A stretch of 43,779 nucleotides of DNA from a virus, in IMG/VR virus record IMGVR_UViG_3300033149_003707, positions 1 through 43,779 of that record. One strand, written 5' to 3'. The notes beneath the pieces were generated by a model. The model saw only the letters and a program-made list of their open reading frames with translations, was not told where the DNA came from and did not search any database. The first letter of the stretch is position 1; the number at the start of each line of letters is the position of its first letter. The translations under genes were made by a program, and so were the position numbers. This document shows, piece by piece, positions 1 through 8,408 of the stretch.

Positions 1-114
1 CTTTAGGTGGTCTCATTGGTGGCTTGTTTGGCAAGAAAGAGAAGAAGACAGAAGAACAACGCCAGGCTGAAGAAATGGAGATGATGGTTGATGATATTAG
101 TAAGGCTATGTCCA
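1..114. repeat. Terminal direct repeat, left copy (circular joint)
   Basis: Bases 1-114 are identical to 43666-43779. The repeat lies within a continuous reading frame of the tape measure, so it is best read as the overlap left by assembling a circular or circularly permuted molecule rather than as a biological terminal repeat. Confidence 0.95.
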
Positions 115-1709
115 AGTTTGGGGAGGTATCAGAATCTACAGCCAAGAAAATAGCTGAAGCTGATAAAACCATGTCTGGATTTGCGGCTGTTTCTAAATAT
201 TTTGGAGATGTAATAAGGGATGTGGGGGTTACTCAAGAGAATGTTAATGACCTTTGGAGCAGAGCTTCACAGATAGTCGGCAATTGGAAGAAGGGACATC
301 TTTCAGCCTCGGATGCCACTAATGCCTTAAATGACAGCTTTAAGGAGCTTCTGAAAGGCACTCAAGAGCTTGGTGAAGAAGGCTCTGCGGCTATGGTTAA
401 GTTTATCCTCAAGGTAAGGAATTCAGGGCTTGAGGTTAAGGCTGTAACTGATTATGTAGTAGGCCAGCTCGATAGGATTCCAGAAGCATTGGAGGGATTG
501 CTTGCTCCTGCCGTTAAGGCCGGTGAATCTCTGGATATTCTTAAGGAAAAACTTGCTGAACAGAATAAGGAGTTAGAAGGATTAGAAGAAGGAAGCAAAG
601 AATATAAGAAATTACAGGAAGAAATAAAGAGGACGAAAACAGGAATAGAAGAAGCCACGATAGCATATGAGGAACATAAAGCAGAAGTTGAACGTGCTGG
701 TATTCTTGCGCTTACCACTTTCAATGCGATGAGGGAAGAAGGCGTCTCTTATTATGATGCCGTTCAAAAGATGAAAGATCCCTTAATTGCTTTAAGAAGC
801 CAATATGATGCACTCGGATTAGATGCTAATAAAGCATTGGATAAACTTTTTGGCGTAATCGATGTAACAGAGGCTAATAAGGAATTATTCGAGGCTATAG
901 ATGCCAATAAAACAATTATGGAAGCACTTGGTAATACAGGTCATTTAACAGATGAACTCATTAATGGTTTTGCGACGGATGCCATAAGTAACTATGAGAA
1001 ACTAAAAGAGAAGTTTGGTAATAGTGATCAAGCTCTCCGAGCTATGGGGCCGACACTCCAGAAAATTCAAGATTATGCTGCTGCATATAACATTACTTTG
1101 GATGAAGGTACTCAAAATCTAATCGATCAGGCCACTCAAATTGGGGCTGTTAAAGAAACTCAAAAAAGTGCTATTGAAGAACAGAAAGAAATGTTCAAGG
1201 GTTTGGGCGATAGAATGGAAAAGATAATGGGAGGAGTAGGAGATACGATTGAGAAATGTTTCAAGACAGCTTTTGGGGATGCTTTTAAAGAAGCTAAAAA
1301 AAAAGCAGATGATGCGGCTGGTTCAATTGATAAAACATTTAGAAAATTTAAACCTGTAATTGATATTGGATTTAATTATCCGGCACCAAGCATTAATCTA
1401 GGCACTAATGCTAGAGGAAGGCAAGGGGGGCCTGCTTTTGCCGGTGGCTTTCAGGCTGGAGGTGTTATTGAAGCCGGTCCTTATCGGCCAACAGCGTTTG
1501 TATTTGGTGAAGGGTCACAAAGAGAAAGAGCTATAATCCAACATGTAGGAGCGGGTGGTGGCCGAGAAATTGGAGCAAAAGTAGAGGTTAATATAAACGG
1601 TCCTTTAATTTCCACTACGGGTATATCCAGAGCAGATTTAGAACGTGTAGGAGATGAATTATTCCAAATCATTAAATACCAAGCCAGAAGGGCAGGAGGA
1701 GAAATCTAA
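1..1709 (+). CDS. Tail tape-measure protein, C-terminal part (open at window edge)
   Basis: This is the C-terminal segment of the tape-measure protein, which sets tail length and sits inside the tail tube. The frame is already open at base 3 and continues from 43368-43779 across the circular joint, so the first methionine at base 24 is internal. A glycine/alanine-rich hydrophobic stretch precedes the joint. It is followed by long charged helical segments (a coiled coil at about residues 170-225 counted from base 24) and a C-terminal region rich in Gly and Pro ending in a beta-like VEVNINGP motif, typical of tape-measure C termini. The next gene overlaps its stop codon by one base. The complete protein would be about 1,300 residues, but upstream it is split over three frames (see 41487-43386). 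Confidence 0.88.
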   Translation, partial: LGGLIGGLFGKKEKKTEEQRQAEEMEMMVDDISKAMSKFGEVSESTAKKIAEADKTMSGFAAVSKYFGDVIRDVGVTQENVNDLWSRASQIVGNWKKGHLSASDATNALNDSFKELLKGTQELGEEGSAAMVKFILKVRNSGLEVKAVTDYVVGQLDRIPEALEGLLAPAVKAGESLDILKEKLAEQNKELEGLEEGSKEYKKLQEEIKRTKTGIEEATIAYEEHKAEVERAGILALTTFNAMREEGVSYYDAVQKMKDPLIALRSQYDALGLDANKALDKLFGVIDVTEANKELFEAIDANKTIMEALGNTGHLTDELINGFATDAISNYEKLKEKFGNSDQALRAMGPTLQKIQDYAAAYNITLDEGTQNLIDQATQIGAVKETQKSAIEEQKEMFKGLGDRMEKIMGGVGDTIEKCFKTAFGDAFKEAKKKADDAAGSIDKTFRKFKPVIDIGFNYPAPSINLGTNARGRQGGPAFAGGFQAGGVIEAGPYRPTAFVFGEGSQRERAIIQHVGAGGGREIGAKVEVNINGPLISTTGISRADLERVGDELFQIIKYQARRAGGEI

Positions 1710-2092
1710 TGGCAACCGTAAAACTTGGTTTATCAGGAAGCGAAATCACGCTTCCTGCTATAAAATGGTTAGAGGGCAATAAGCCTGAATTACCCACCTC
1801 TATCCATAAGCAGATATCAGAAGCTAAGATGTCAGACGGTTCATCCAGGTGGGGATTTTATTCTGCTTCTGAAAAACGGACATTTATTTGGGAGCATGGA
1901 TTTTTAACCAAAGCAGAACTCGATCAAATAAAAACTCTGCGTGGATACAATCAGATACTTAGATATCAAAATAATAATGAAGATGCCACCTGGTATGATG
2001 TGGTTTTCATATCTTTTGAATATGGACCGGTAAGGACGGATGTCCTAAATCTTGGACGATATTGGTGCAGAATAGTTTTAAGGGAAGCATAA
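1709..2092 (+). CDS. Minor tail protein (distal-tail position), 127 aa
   Basis: The ATG overlaps the last base of the tape-measure stop codon and is preceded by an AGGAGGAGAAAT ribosome-binding site. The protein is 127 residues and predominantly beta, with many aromatic residues (YW, WYDVVF, RYWCRIVL) and no membrane segment. Its place directly after the tape measure is where siphoviruses encode the distal tail protein or another tail-tip component. I assign it by position and composition. No diagnostic motif is visible, and it is shorter than classical Dit proteins (about 200 or more residues). Confidence 0.6.
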   Translation: MATVKLGLSGSEITLPAIKWLEGNKPELPTSIHKQISEAKMSDGSSRWGFYSASEKRTFIWEHGFLTKAELDQIKTLRGYNQILRYQNNNEDATWYDVVFISFEYGPVRTDVLNLGRYWCRIVLREA

Positions 2093-2106
2093 AGGGAGAC
2101 TTAAAA

Positions 2107-2733
2107 ATGGCTTGGAAATTTAATCCTTTCACGGAAACATTGGACTTCTATGATTCAACCGCTCATATCGGAGACGCAGAAAACTATGCAAGTTTTGCCC
2201 AAGATGGTCAATTGATTCTTTATGGTGCGGCAAGAATCAAGCGTCATCTTATTGCTGACCCAAGGCGGTTCAAGATACCCGCAACCAATTATCCAGGCGA
2301 AAGCTTTGAAGGGCTGTTCTATACTTTGGATTTCAACAAAGATACTGAGGAGTCTGCATATTTGGTCGAGCATATACCTTATAGATGGGATTCGTCAACG
2401 GATATGGAGATCATGGTTTCATGGTTTCATGATAACATTGATTCTGGAGCTGTAGTCTGGGGGTTGGAATACAAGGCGGTAAAGGCCGGAGGTTTAATTG
2501 CAGGCGTAGGAACTGTAATTACACAAGCCAGCAGTGGTAATCATGGACCTGGTGTAGAAATAAGGACTGTGTTCACAAAAAAAATTCTTCATAGCAATAT
2601 TGGACCTGATGACGATATCGCAATACGATTTTTTAGGAAGTCTGGTGATGGTGCTGATACATTAAATGAAAATGCCAGGTTGATTAATGTTCACATCGTT
2701 TACATAGAAAATACTTTGGGGAAGGCGGTCTGA
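2107..2733 (+). CDS. Tail-region structural protein of unknown role, 208 aa
   Basis: I chose the ATG at 2107 because it has an AAAGGGAG site seven bases upstream. An earlier in-frame start at 2062 would lie inside the preceding gene. The N terminus MAWKFNPFTETLDFYD is a motif I recognise from hypothetical phage proteins encoded beside tail-fibre genes. The remainder is beta-rich with a jelly-roll-like composition and no catalytic signature. Its place between the distal tail protein and the large tail-tip protein suggests a structural or adhesion accessory protein. Function is not established. Confidence 0.6.
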   Translation: MAWKFNPFTETLDFYDSTAHIGDAENYASFAQDGQLILYGAARIKRHLIADPRRFKIPATNYPGESFEGLFYTLDFNKDTEESAYLVEHIPYRWDSSTDMEIMVSWFHDNIDSGAVVWGLEYKAVKAGGLIAGVGTVITQASSGNHGPGVEIRTVFTKKILHSNIGPDDDIAIRFFRKSGDGADTLNENARLINVHIVYIENTLGKAV

Positions 2734-2734
2734 A

Positions 2735-5620
2735 ATGCAGAGTATAGTTCCTCTTTCTGCAGATGATTTCAAAGAAAAAGCTTCCCAACCCATATCAAAA
2801 TTCGAACTTCTTTTTAATCTCACAGGCGGTAAATATAAATGGATAGCTTCTGGAGGTGGGACTGATGAATATTATTTGGAACTCTTAGCAGGTGGAGATC
2901 CAAGCATAGACGAGCCGGCGGGTGTTCTTGAGGATGGAACAGCAATGACCGCCGGGGCGGCAGGAAGCCTTGCAGCTGGAGAATGGGATTATGGAGACAA
3001 TGACACCCTTGGATATAACACAATATATGTTCGGCTCTCTGATGGAGCTGATCCTGATTCAAAATTCAATGAATATATAGAAGCTGTTTATAATCTATCT
3101 GATCTTGGTGGAGAAGATTATCTCATTTCAGCCGATTACTCTTCTGGGCAAAGAGAGCTTACATATAAACCAATAGCCGCATCTATAAGGGTTGAGCTGG
3201 ATGACACAGATGGAGACCTGAATCCCAAAAACAACACAGGCACTTATAACGACTATCTCAAGGTGGGGAGAAAAATCAGGCTCTGGACTGGGATGGTGAG
3301 CGGAGGTTCTGATTATTATTGGCAATGGTTCGTTGGCTATATTTCCGATATTCAAATTAATCGCCCCGACAGAACGATTATCCTCAAGGGTTTTGATTAT
3401 ACTCAACGTCTAATAGATAAAAAACTCAAAAGTCCTGATAATTATTGGGGATCATCGGTAACAAAATCCACCGTAAAAGATCAGGCTGATTATGAATTGC
3501 CAGTAGAGTGCAACTGGCCTTACATAGCCTACCTTGATGGAAATCCGATATATGAAGGTGATTACTGGGTTTATGATCAAGCTACGAACAAATTCTGGTT
3601 CCTACCAAGCAAAATTCCGGATTCAAATGGGACGGATGACCTGGTTATTTATTATTACACAGATCAAGTGCCTGAAAATGTAGTTGCCGATTTATTGGTG
3701 ACTGCAGGTTTATATGCGGATAAGGCTTCGGCTCTAGCTGCCATGGATTACACTGCTACCGGTGAAACAATAGAGAAGGTTCGGTTTAATAGCAGCGTTT
3801 CTGCTTTACATGCCATCCAAAAAATCTGTGAACGATGTGATTATGAGTTTTATTTCAAATATGATGGCACTCCCGTCTTTAAGCCAATCCCTTTGGTTGA
3901 TTCAAGTGTCTTTACTTTTGATGAAAACCTGATTAGTGATTTTTCATATCTTGAGAATATAGACGAGGTTAAGAATCATATCATAATAGAAGGTGATGAA
4001 TATACTATTTTTGACGAATTAAGGCGGATTTTGGACGGTTCAGAAATCCAATATACCCTTGATGAAATTCCTGACGGTTCAGAGTACGGCAAGGTGAAAT
4101 TAACGGGAATTGATGCTGGTTTGATAATAGTTGCTGGCTTGGATGCTCAAGTGACTGATAGAATGTTTACTGACCCAACTGCGAAATCAAACATAGAGGC
4201 CTGGCGGCATGCCTCGGACACGACACTTATAGATGGTGGCGATATATATGCTCATTCCGTTACTATTGATAAGCTAACCATAGGCAAAAGCCCTAACCTT
4301 CTGAAGTCCAAATACTCAGATTTTCAGTCATTTGAGGATGGGGATACAATTGGCGTCGGTGCAGATTTTGCCGAATGTAGCACTGCTGATTTTTATATCG
4401 GTGATAGGTGTTTAAAGCTTGCCATACTGGGAGGAAATTGGAGCGGTATCCGTTTGGGGGCATCTATTACTGACTACAATATCCGCTTAAAACCATCCAC
4501 TAAATATATTATTTCTTGTTATGCCGAAAAGATTGATGGCTCTCCAGCGATAAGATTGGACTTAAAACAAGATGATGGGACTATTCACAATGGCTCTCTA
4601 CAAAACTTAACGGCGTCTTGGGCTCGATATTCACAGGTAATTACTACCGATGCAAACCTGACTAATTCTGGCCTAGTGAAAATAGACCTCTATAATGCTG
4701 TGGCGGGCACTGGTTCAGCCTATATTGATGCTGTCCAAATAGAGGAAGCCTCAGCTGCCACAAATCCTGAAGCGAGTCCTTACAAGCCATCAGGAACGGT
4801 AGAGATTCATGGTGGGCAAATTGAGGCGGCAACTATTGATACGGCACGATTGAAAGTTGGCTCATCGGCAAATCAGCAAGATACATTCGACATATATCAA
4901 GGTGAGAGCGATGCTCAAATATTTAGACTTCGTTCAACCTCGATTAACCATCAAATTACTCAAGGTGGTGGTGAAGGCTATGACTGGGGGACTTATACTG
5001 ACTGTTATTTCTATATGCGAAAATTCGATGCTGATTTTGGTGGCATGCATTGTGCATCTTTCACTGAAAGCGATGGAAATATATCGTTTGAACTTTATGC
5101 AATTTATGGAACTGCCAATAAAGCAAGCAATGGAGAGGCTCAGGGTGCTATTAATTTAGCCGCACTTCGAGCTGACCCCGCGAACCACGGTTACCAGGAT
5201 TCCGAGCACGATGATAATCTTTTTGTCGTTAAAGGAAAGCCTTATAATGGAGCTTATCAGGCCTTATTAGCTTTAAAAGAAAGTGGATATTTATTAATTG
5301 AAGGCTCATATCAAAGTTTTCAACATGAAGATGATATTAAATTAGTAAAAGAGCTTGAGGATATTCTGTCGGGTAAAATTGACAAAGAAGAAATGAAAGA
5401 GAAAGACGTTCATAAAAAGCATAAAGTAGTTCATGTAAGTGAAGCAAACGAAGAAGAAATAGGAGAAGGGGGAAAGATTATTAAAACTGGGAAAAAGAGA
5501 TTGGATAGATTCGTAAATATACAAGCAAAGGATATGCTTCTTATGGGTGCAATCCGTCAATTATCAGAAAAAAATCAAAATTTAGAAAAAAGGCTTAATA
5601 AACTGGAGGCAAAAGCATGA
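2735..5620 (+). CDS. Large tail-tip protein with carbohydrate-binding-like module, 961 aa
   Basis: This is a putative baseplate hub or receptor-binding tail protein. Residues about 1-230 form a beta-rich N-terminal region. Residues about 330-430 resemble the hub-like segment of siphovirus tail proteins (an alpha/beta stretch ending in IDEVKNHIIIEGDEY). Residues about 525-690 look like a CBM4/9-type jelly roll, with a SPNLL opening, paired LKPSTKY and SAYIDAVQIEE strands, and the ending PSGTVEIHGGQIEA. A beta-rich domain and a charged C-terminal helix (about 865-961) follow, the latter resembling a trimerising or chaperone tail. The start has GGGGAAGGCGG upstream. The 3' end overlaps the next gene by four bases. 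A hub second half is lacking after residue 430 but appears in the gene at 6158. Confidence 0.7.
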   Translation: MQSIVPLSADDFKEKASQPISKFELLFNLTGGKYKWIASGGGTDEYYLELLAGGDPSIDEPAGVLEDGTAMTAGAAGSLAAGEWDYGDNDTLGYNTIYVRLSDGADPDSKFNEYIEAVYNLSDLGGEDYLISADYSSGQRELTYKPIAASIRVELDDTDGDLNPKNNTGTYNDYLKVGRKIRLWTGMVSGGSDYYWQWFVGYISDIQINRPDRTIILKGFDYTQRLIDKKLKSPDNYWGSSVTKSTVKDQADYELPVECNWPYIAYLDGNPIYEGDYWVYDQATNKFWFLPSKIPDSNGTDDLVIYYYTDQVPENVVADLLVTAGLYADKASALAAMDYTATGETIEKVRFNSSVSALHAIQKICERCDYEFYFKYDGTPVFKPIPLVDSSVFTFDENLISDFSYLENIDEVKNHIIIEGDEYTIFDELRRILDGSEIQYTLDEIPDGSEYGKVKLTGIDAGLIIVAGLDAQVTDRMFTDPTAKSNIEAWRHASDTTLIDGGDIYAHSVTIDKLTIGKSPNLLKSKYSDFQSFEDGDTIGVGADFAECSTADFYIGDRCLKLAILGGNWSGIRLGASITDYNIRLKPSTKYIISCYAEKIDGSPAIRLDLKQDDGTIHNGSLQNLTASWARYSQVITTDANLTNSGLVKIDLYNAVAGTGSAYIDAVQIEEASAATNPEASPYKPSGTVEIHGGQIEAATIDTARLKVGSSANQQDTFDIYQGESDAQIFRLRSTSINHQITQGGGEGYDWGTYTDCYFYMRKFDADFGGMHCASFTESDGNISFELYAIYGTANKASNGEAQGAINLAALRADPANHGYQDSEHDDNLFVVKGKPYNGAYQALLALKESGYLLIEGSYQSFQHEDDIKLVKELEDILSGKIDKEEMKEKDVHKKHKVVHVSEANEEEIGEGGKIIKTGKKRLDRFVNIQAKDMLLMGAIRQLSEKNQNLEKRLNKLEAKA

Positions 5621-5817
5621 AAATATTGAAATATTTAAAACGAGATGGGACTTACGAAAAAATAGAATATGATGAAAATGCTCCTTGTATTGGCTGTGGT
5701 AAGCCTGTACTTAATGCTTCATGTGGGGGAATAGACATTTGCCCTCAATGTGATGGGGGAAATATATATTCAGGCTCGATAGAGGTGGAATTAAAATTAG
5801 AAAACAAAGAGTTTTAA
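5617..5817 (+). CDS. Small zinc-ribbon protein, 66 aa
   Basis: The ATG overlaps the previous stop (ATGA) and follows an ACTGGAGGCAAAAGC site. Residues 28-49 carry a CIGCGK...CPQCD pattern, two CxxC knuckles, so a zinc ribbon is likely. The rest is short and charged. Nothing indicates catalysis. Such proteins occur in phage tail regions, but the role is unknown. Confidence 0.6.
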   Translation: MKILKYLKRDGTYEKIEYDENAPCIGCGKPVLNASCGGIDICPQCDGGNIYSGSIEVELKLENKEF

Positions 5818-5843
5818 AAACGAAAATAAAAAGGAGAATGTGG

Positions 5844-6158
5844 ATGAAAATTAATTTCAATGTCAGCCTTAAAAATCTTAAGGGCGAAACATTAAGAGAA
5901 CAAAGAGGTAAAGACGTTAAAATTCTTACCCTTAGCGATGTTTGCTCAAATGCCCTGCTCGTCAATTTTAAAGATGAGAATCTCAATGGCAAAGATAAAC
6001 TAAGACGTTTCAAATTGGCACATAAAATCTACGGCAAGAAAGAGCCGGTTTCTGTTACTGCTGAAGATATTGCCCTTATAAAGGAATTAGTTGCCAAGTC
6101 TTACAGGACTTTAGTTTCTGGACAAGTTTGGGAATTGCTTGAGGGAGAAGGCAAATAA
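5844..6158 (+). CDS. Small phage protein, unknown function, 104 aa
   Basis: The AAGGAG site at 5831-5836 is one base from an ATG at 5838 and seven from the in-frame ATG at 5844, so the second ATG is chosen. The product is 104 residues, mixed alpha/beta and lysine-rich, without recognised motifs. The pattern KGKDVKILTLSDVCSNAL followed by a helical segment is reminiscent of small proteins encoded near siphovirus tail genes. It overlaps the following gene by one base, so the two are probably translationally coupled. Confidence 0.6.
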   Translation: MKINFNVSLKNLKGETLREQRGKDVKILTLSDVCSNALLVNFKDENLNGKDKLRRFKLAHKIYGKKEPVSVTAEDIALIKELVAKSYRTLVSGQVWELLEGEGK

Positions 6159-6526
6159 TGCCAGTAATATATGAAAATCCTGATATAACAGAAAAGAAAA
6201 AATACAAAGGTGAGGCTACGGCTACGGCTCCTGAGATAAAAGAAGCTGGCGGTGAGAAGACTTTACAGATCAATAACCATTTATTTCAAAGTGATTCAGA
6301 TGCTCAAGATATGGCCGATGCTTTATTGGCTCGATTGAAAGATAGGAAACAGTATTTTGAGATAGCATCTGAGTTTTGTCCTGTCCCTATTGAAAAGAGA
6401 GATACGATTACTGCGAAAGAATATGTATCATCAGCAAAATCAATCACGCATCAAGGTTTAATAAGGCAGGTAAAGTTATCAGTTACACCCCAAAACCAAA
6501 CCTTAACTCTAATAATAGAAGAATAA
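6158..6526 (+). CDS. Tail-protein domain fragment (hub second-half-like), 122 aa
   Basis: Residues about 40-120 contain a helix (DAQDMADALLARLKD) followed by beta strands (FEIASEFCPVPIEKRDTI ... LTLIIEE). This order is typical of the second half of siphovirus tail-tip or hub domains, where a helix leads into a strand ending in a GD/RDTI-type turn. The large tail protein upstream has the matching first half but lacks this part. The gene may therefore be a split or relocated half of a hub module. Assignment is by pattern only. It overlaps the previous gene by one base. Confidence 0.5.
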   Translation: MPVIYENPDITEKKKYKGEATATAPEIKEAGGEKTLQINNHLFQSDSDAQDMADALLARLKDRKQYFEIASEFCPVPIEKRDTITAKEYVSSAKSITHQGLIRQVKLSVTPQNQTLTLIIEE

Positions 6527-6527
6527 A

Positions 6528-7571
6528 ATGGATAGAGAATTAGCATTGAAAAGACTTGAATGTATTGAACTGGACAGCCAGAAAATCAGAAGATATGTCG
6601 ATAGGATTTTAGGCCAAGAAAAAAAGAATAAGCCGATGACAGAGAAAAGGTTGAAGAGAATAAAGCGAAAAGCGGAGAGGATTAAGTATTTTGTTGACGA
6701 GCTAAAGAAACAGATTAAAGAGCCTGATATACCACCACCACCTGTTAAACCATCTAAATTAGCTGTAAAGGGAAATGGGATTTTCTATGGAAACGGAGGA
6801 ACTATCCCTATAAAGCTCATTGGGGTCTATCGCTGGGAGGCTCTATGGCGTGAAACAGGAGAACATAATTGTCAATGGGATTGGGGAAAATATTCTCTTG
6901 CTTGGTATGAAGAAGAACTATCGAAATATGATTTTAATTGTGTCAGGCATGGTGGAGTATTGGATACGAAATTTCTTTATGAACATTGCAAAAGAATGAA
7001 GGAGCAAGGGAAAATTGTCCAGGTGACAATATTTAGGAATGTGGATGAGGGGATATTAGTAAGGCTTGAAGACATGCCTGATTTAGCGAAGCTAGGGAAT
7101 GTCTTTTTTGATATAAATGAATTTTGTAGTGCTGAATTAACACCAGGAAGAGCAGATGTTTATAGGGCAATTGAAATCATTGAAGAGCTGACTGAGAAGG
7201 GTTGCATCGTATCTGCTGGTTCATGGGGGGCAAGTAGTTGTGGAGAAGAACTGAGTGATGAATTTCACAGCCGTTGCGATAAACATCAAATAGAACAGCA
7301 TCATAGAAGATGGGATAAGGAATCTTTTCTTGATTCACTCAAATACGGTAAGCCAGCTATATTTGATGAATACTTTTCTATGGGAGACTTATCACTCCAG
7401 GATGTTAAAGACTTAATGAGGTTGGCTATAGACTTAGGCTATTCTGGTATAGATTACTATGGATTCAGGTTTGAGGAGATTCCGGGGTTAAAACATTATG
7501 ACCCATTCGATTATAGAAAACCTCTTGAATATTTTGAGATATTATGTAAGAAATCTAATCAGCAATATTAA
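6528..7571 (+). CDS. Putative clan GH-A glycoside hydrolase (tail glycosidase), 347 aa
   Basis: Residues 1-70 are a lysine-rich helical region ending in a proline linker (PDIPPPPVKP), probably an anchor to the virion. Residues about 80-345 look like a TIM barrel. The barrel begins GNGIFYGNGGTIPIKLIGVYRWEALWR and contains DINEFC with Asn197-Glu198, the Asn-Glu pair of the clan GH-A acid/base. PAIFDEYFS gives Glu281 as candidate nucleophile, and aromatic residues surround the presumed cleft. The expected role is hydrolysis of a host surface polysaccharide during adsorption. It is the last gene of the tail cluster, before the early promoter. The substrate cannot be predicted. Confidence 0.6.
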   Translation: MDRELALKRLECIELDSQKIRRYVDRILGQEKKNKPMTEKRLKRIKRKAERIKYFVDELKKQIKEPDIPPPPVKPSKLAVKGNGIFYGNGGTIPIKLIGVYRWEALWRETGEHNCQWDWGKYSLAWYEEELSKYDFNCVRHGGVLDTKFLYEHCKRMKEQGKIVQVTIFRNVDEGILVRLEDMPDLAKLGNVFFDINEFCSAELTPGRADVYRAIEIIEELTEKGCIVSAGSWGASSCGEELSDEFHSRCDKHQIEQHHRRWDKESFLDSLKYGKPAIFDEYFSMGDLSLQDVKDLMRLAIDLGYSGIDYYGFRFEEIPGLKHYDPFDYRKPLEYFEILCKKSNQQY

Positions 7572-7644
7572 AATTCCTACCTAACTAATTTAAGATATAC
7601 AACTTCTTGTGGTTTGAATCTAATACTATACTATCCGTTGGGAC

Positions 7645-7674
7645 TTGACAAAGTATATAGACTTGTGATATAAT
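7645..7674 (+). promoter_or_regulatory. Consensus sigma-70 promoter (early operon)
   Basis: TTGACA at 7645-7650 and TATAAT at 7669-7674 are both perfect consensus hexamers, separated by 18 bp. The -35 is preceded by AC (ACTTGACA), as in the promoters at 13586 and 25703. The predicted start at about 7681 is the first base of the leader RNA stem. Confidence 0.85.
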
Positions 7675-7680
7675 AAAAAT

Positions 7681-7795
7681 GTGGAAACGTTAAAAATGAA
7701 CAGCGAGAACAAAGACCCCAAAGCTGAAAATCTGTCTTTTCCTCTCCGTCCTGGAGAAAAACGTTTCCACCAGATTAAAGCTGAGGGGTCTTTTT
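7681..7795 (+). ncRNA. Structured leader RNA, copy A (pseudoknot plus terminator-like stem)
   Basis: Stem 1 pairs 7681-7691 with 7760-7770 (11 bp, perfect). A small hairpin at 7743-7757 has a GUCCU loop. Stem 2 pairs GACCCC (7714-7719) with GGGGTC (7785-7790), and can extend through AGCT/AGCT (7722-7725 with 7779-7782) and AATCTG/CAGATT (7729-7734 with 7771-7776). The arms of stems 1 and 2 interleave, which makes a pseudoknot. Stem 2 is followed by TTTTT (7791-7795), so it can act as an intrinsic terminator. The same architecture with different stem sequences recurs at 13622-13734. The gene at 7813 starts 18 bases after the U run. This is a likely cis-acting attenuator or riboswitch; ligand or regulator unknown. 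Confidence 0.72.
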
Positions 7796-7812
7796 CTCCA
7801 AGGGAGGATTCA

Positions 7813-8097
7813 ATGAAAGATAAAATTAAAGAAGTTAAAGAATACGATGGTGTATTTATTAACGATCGTTATGATTATTGGGCAACTTCTCCGGTTAATA
7901 ATGGCCCCACTCTTTATGACAAAAAGCTTGATATCTTTTTTCCAGCAACTTACCATTCTCCAGGATATGTTATTGAATTCAATGACTTTATTTATGGTAG
8001 AAAATTGAGAATGAAATATAAGAATGATAAGCTTGGGATGTTAGACTTAACAAAAGTTTATACAGCTGTTATGAGATGGGTTGAAATAGATGATTAA
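7813..8097 (+). CDS. Unknown protein downstream of leader RNA, 94 aa
   Basis: The ATG at 7813 is chosen because AAGGGAGG lies six bases upstream. The frame is open further upstream, but that part is the structured leader. The product is 94 residues, soluble, aromatic-rich (YDYWATSPVNNGPTLYD, FFPATYHSPGYVIEF) and mixed alpha/beta, with no motif I recognise. It is the first gene of the early operon and shares its type of leader RNA only with the PurZ-like gene. That shared control is the best clue to a related role, for example in nucleotide metabolism or DNA modification, but this is inference. Confidence 0.65.
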   Translation: MKDKIKEVKEYDGVFINDRYDYWATSPVNNGPTLYDKKLDIFFPATYHSPGYVIEFNDFIYGRKLRMKYKNDKLGMLDLTKVYTAVMRWVEIDD

Positions 8098-8127
8098 GTA
8101 AGTTAAGAAAATAAAAAGGAGGTTTTT

Positions 8128-8397
8128 ATGCCTAAAACAAAACAAATAGGACGGTTTCATTATGGACTTGAATATGCTCTGAGTCATTCGGATGAAGAGA
8201 TTCAGAACACTATGAAAACCCTTGCAAAAAGAAACCGTTTGGCTAGAGAAAAACGGAAAGAAGCTCTAAAGAAGATGGAGATGGCAAAGCTTAAACGTCA
8301 GCTTAAGAAAGAGCTTGATACTGCGTTCGGAAAGGCTATTGAAAAAGAGCTTGGTCGCAGGTTCAGGCATCTTTACTGTCTAAGAGTGAAGTCATAG
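8128..8397 (+). CDS. Basic helical protein, unknown, 89 aa
   Basis: AAAAAGGAGG lies seven bases upstream of the ATG. Residues about 25-75 are strongly basic and helical with heptad-like spacing (REKRKEALKKMEMAKLKRQ), suggesting a coiled coil or nucleic-acid binding. No zinc or catalytic motif is visible. Early-operon position. Function unknown. Confidence 0.6.
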   Translation: MPKTKQIGRFHYGLEYALSHSDEEIQNTMKTLAKRNRLAREKRKEALKKMEMAKLKRQLKKELDTAFGKAIEKELGRRFRHLYCLRVKS

Positions 8398-8408
8398 GAG
8401 GTCAAAAA

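Noticed and set aside
7681-7795. HDV-like ribozyme for the pseudoknotted leaders
   Set aside because: The topology is similar, but stem 1 is followed by about 20 unpaired bases before stem 2, and the catalytic joining segment and P1 geometry of HDV-like ribozymes are not seen.
7681-7812. Extension of the 94-aa gene to a GTG at 7681
   Set aside because: The GTG is the predicted transcription start and lies in stem 1 of the leader RNA; the SD at about 7800 fits the ATG at 7813.
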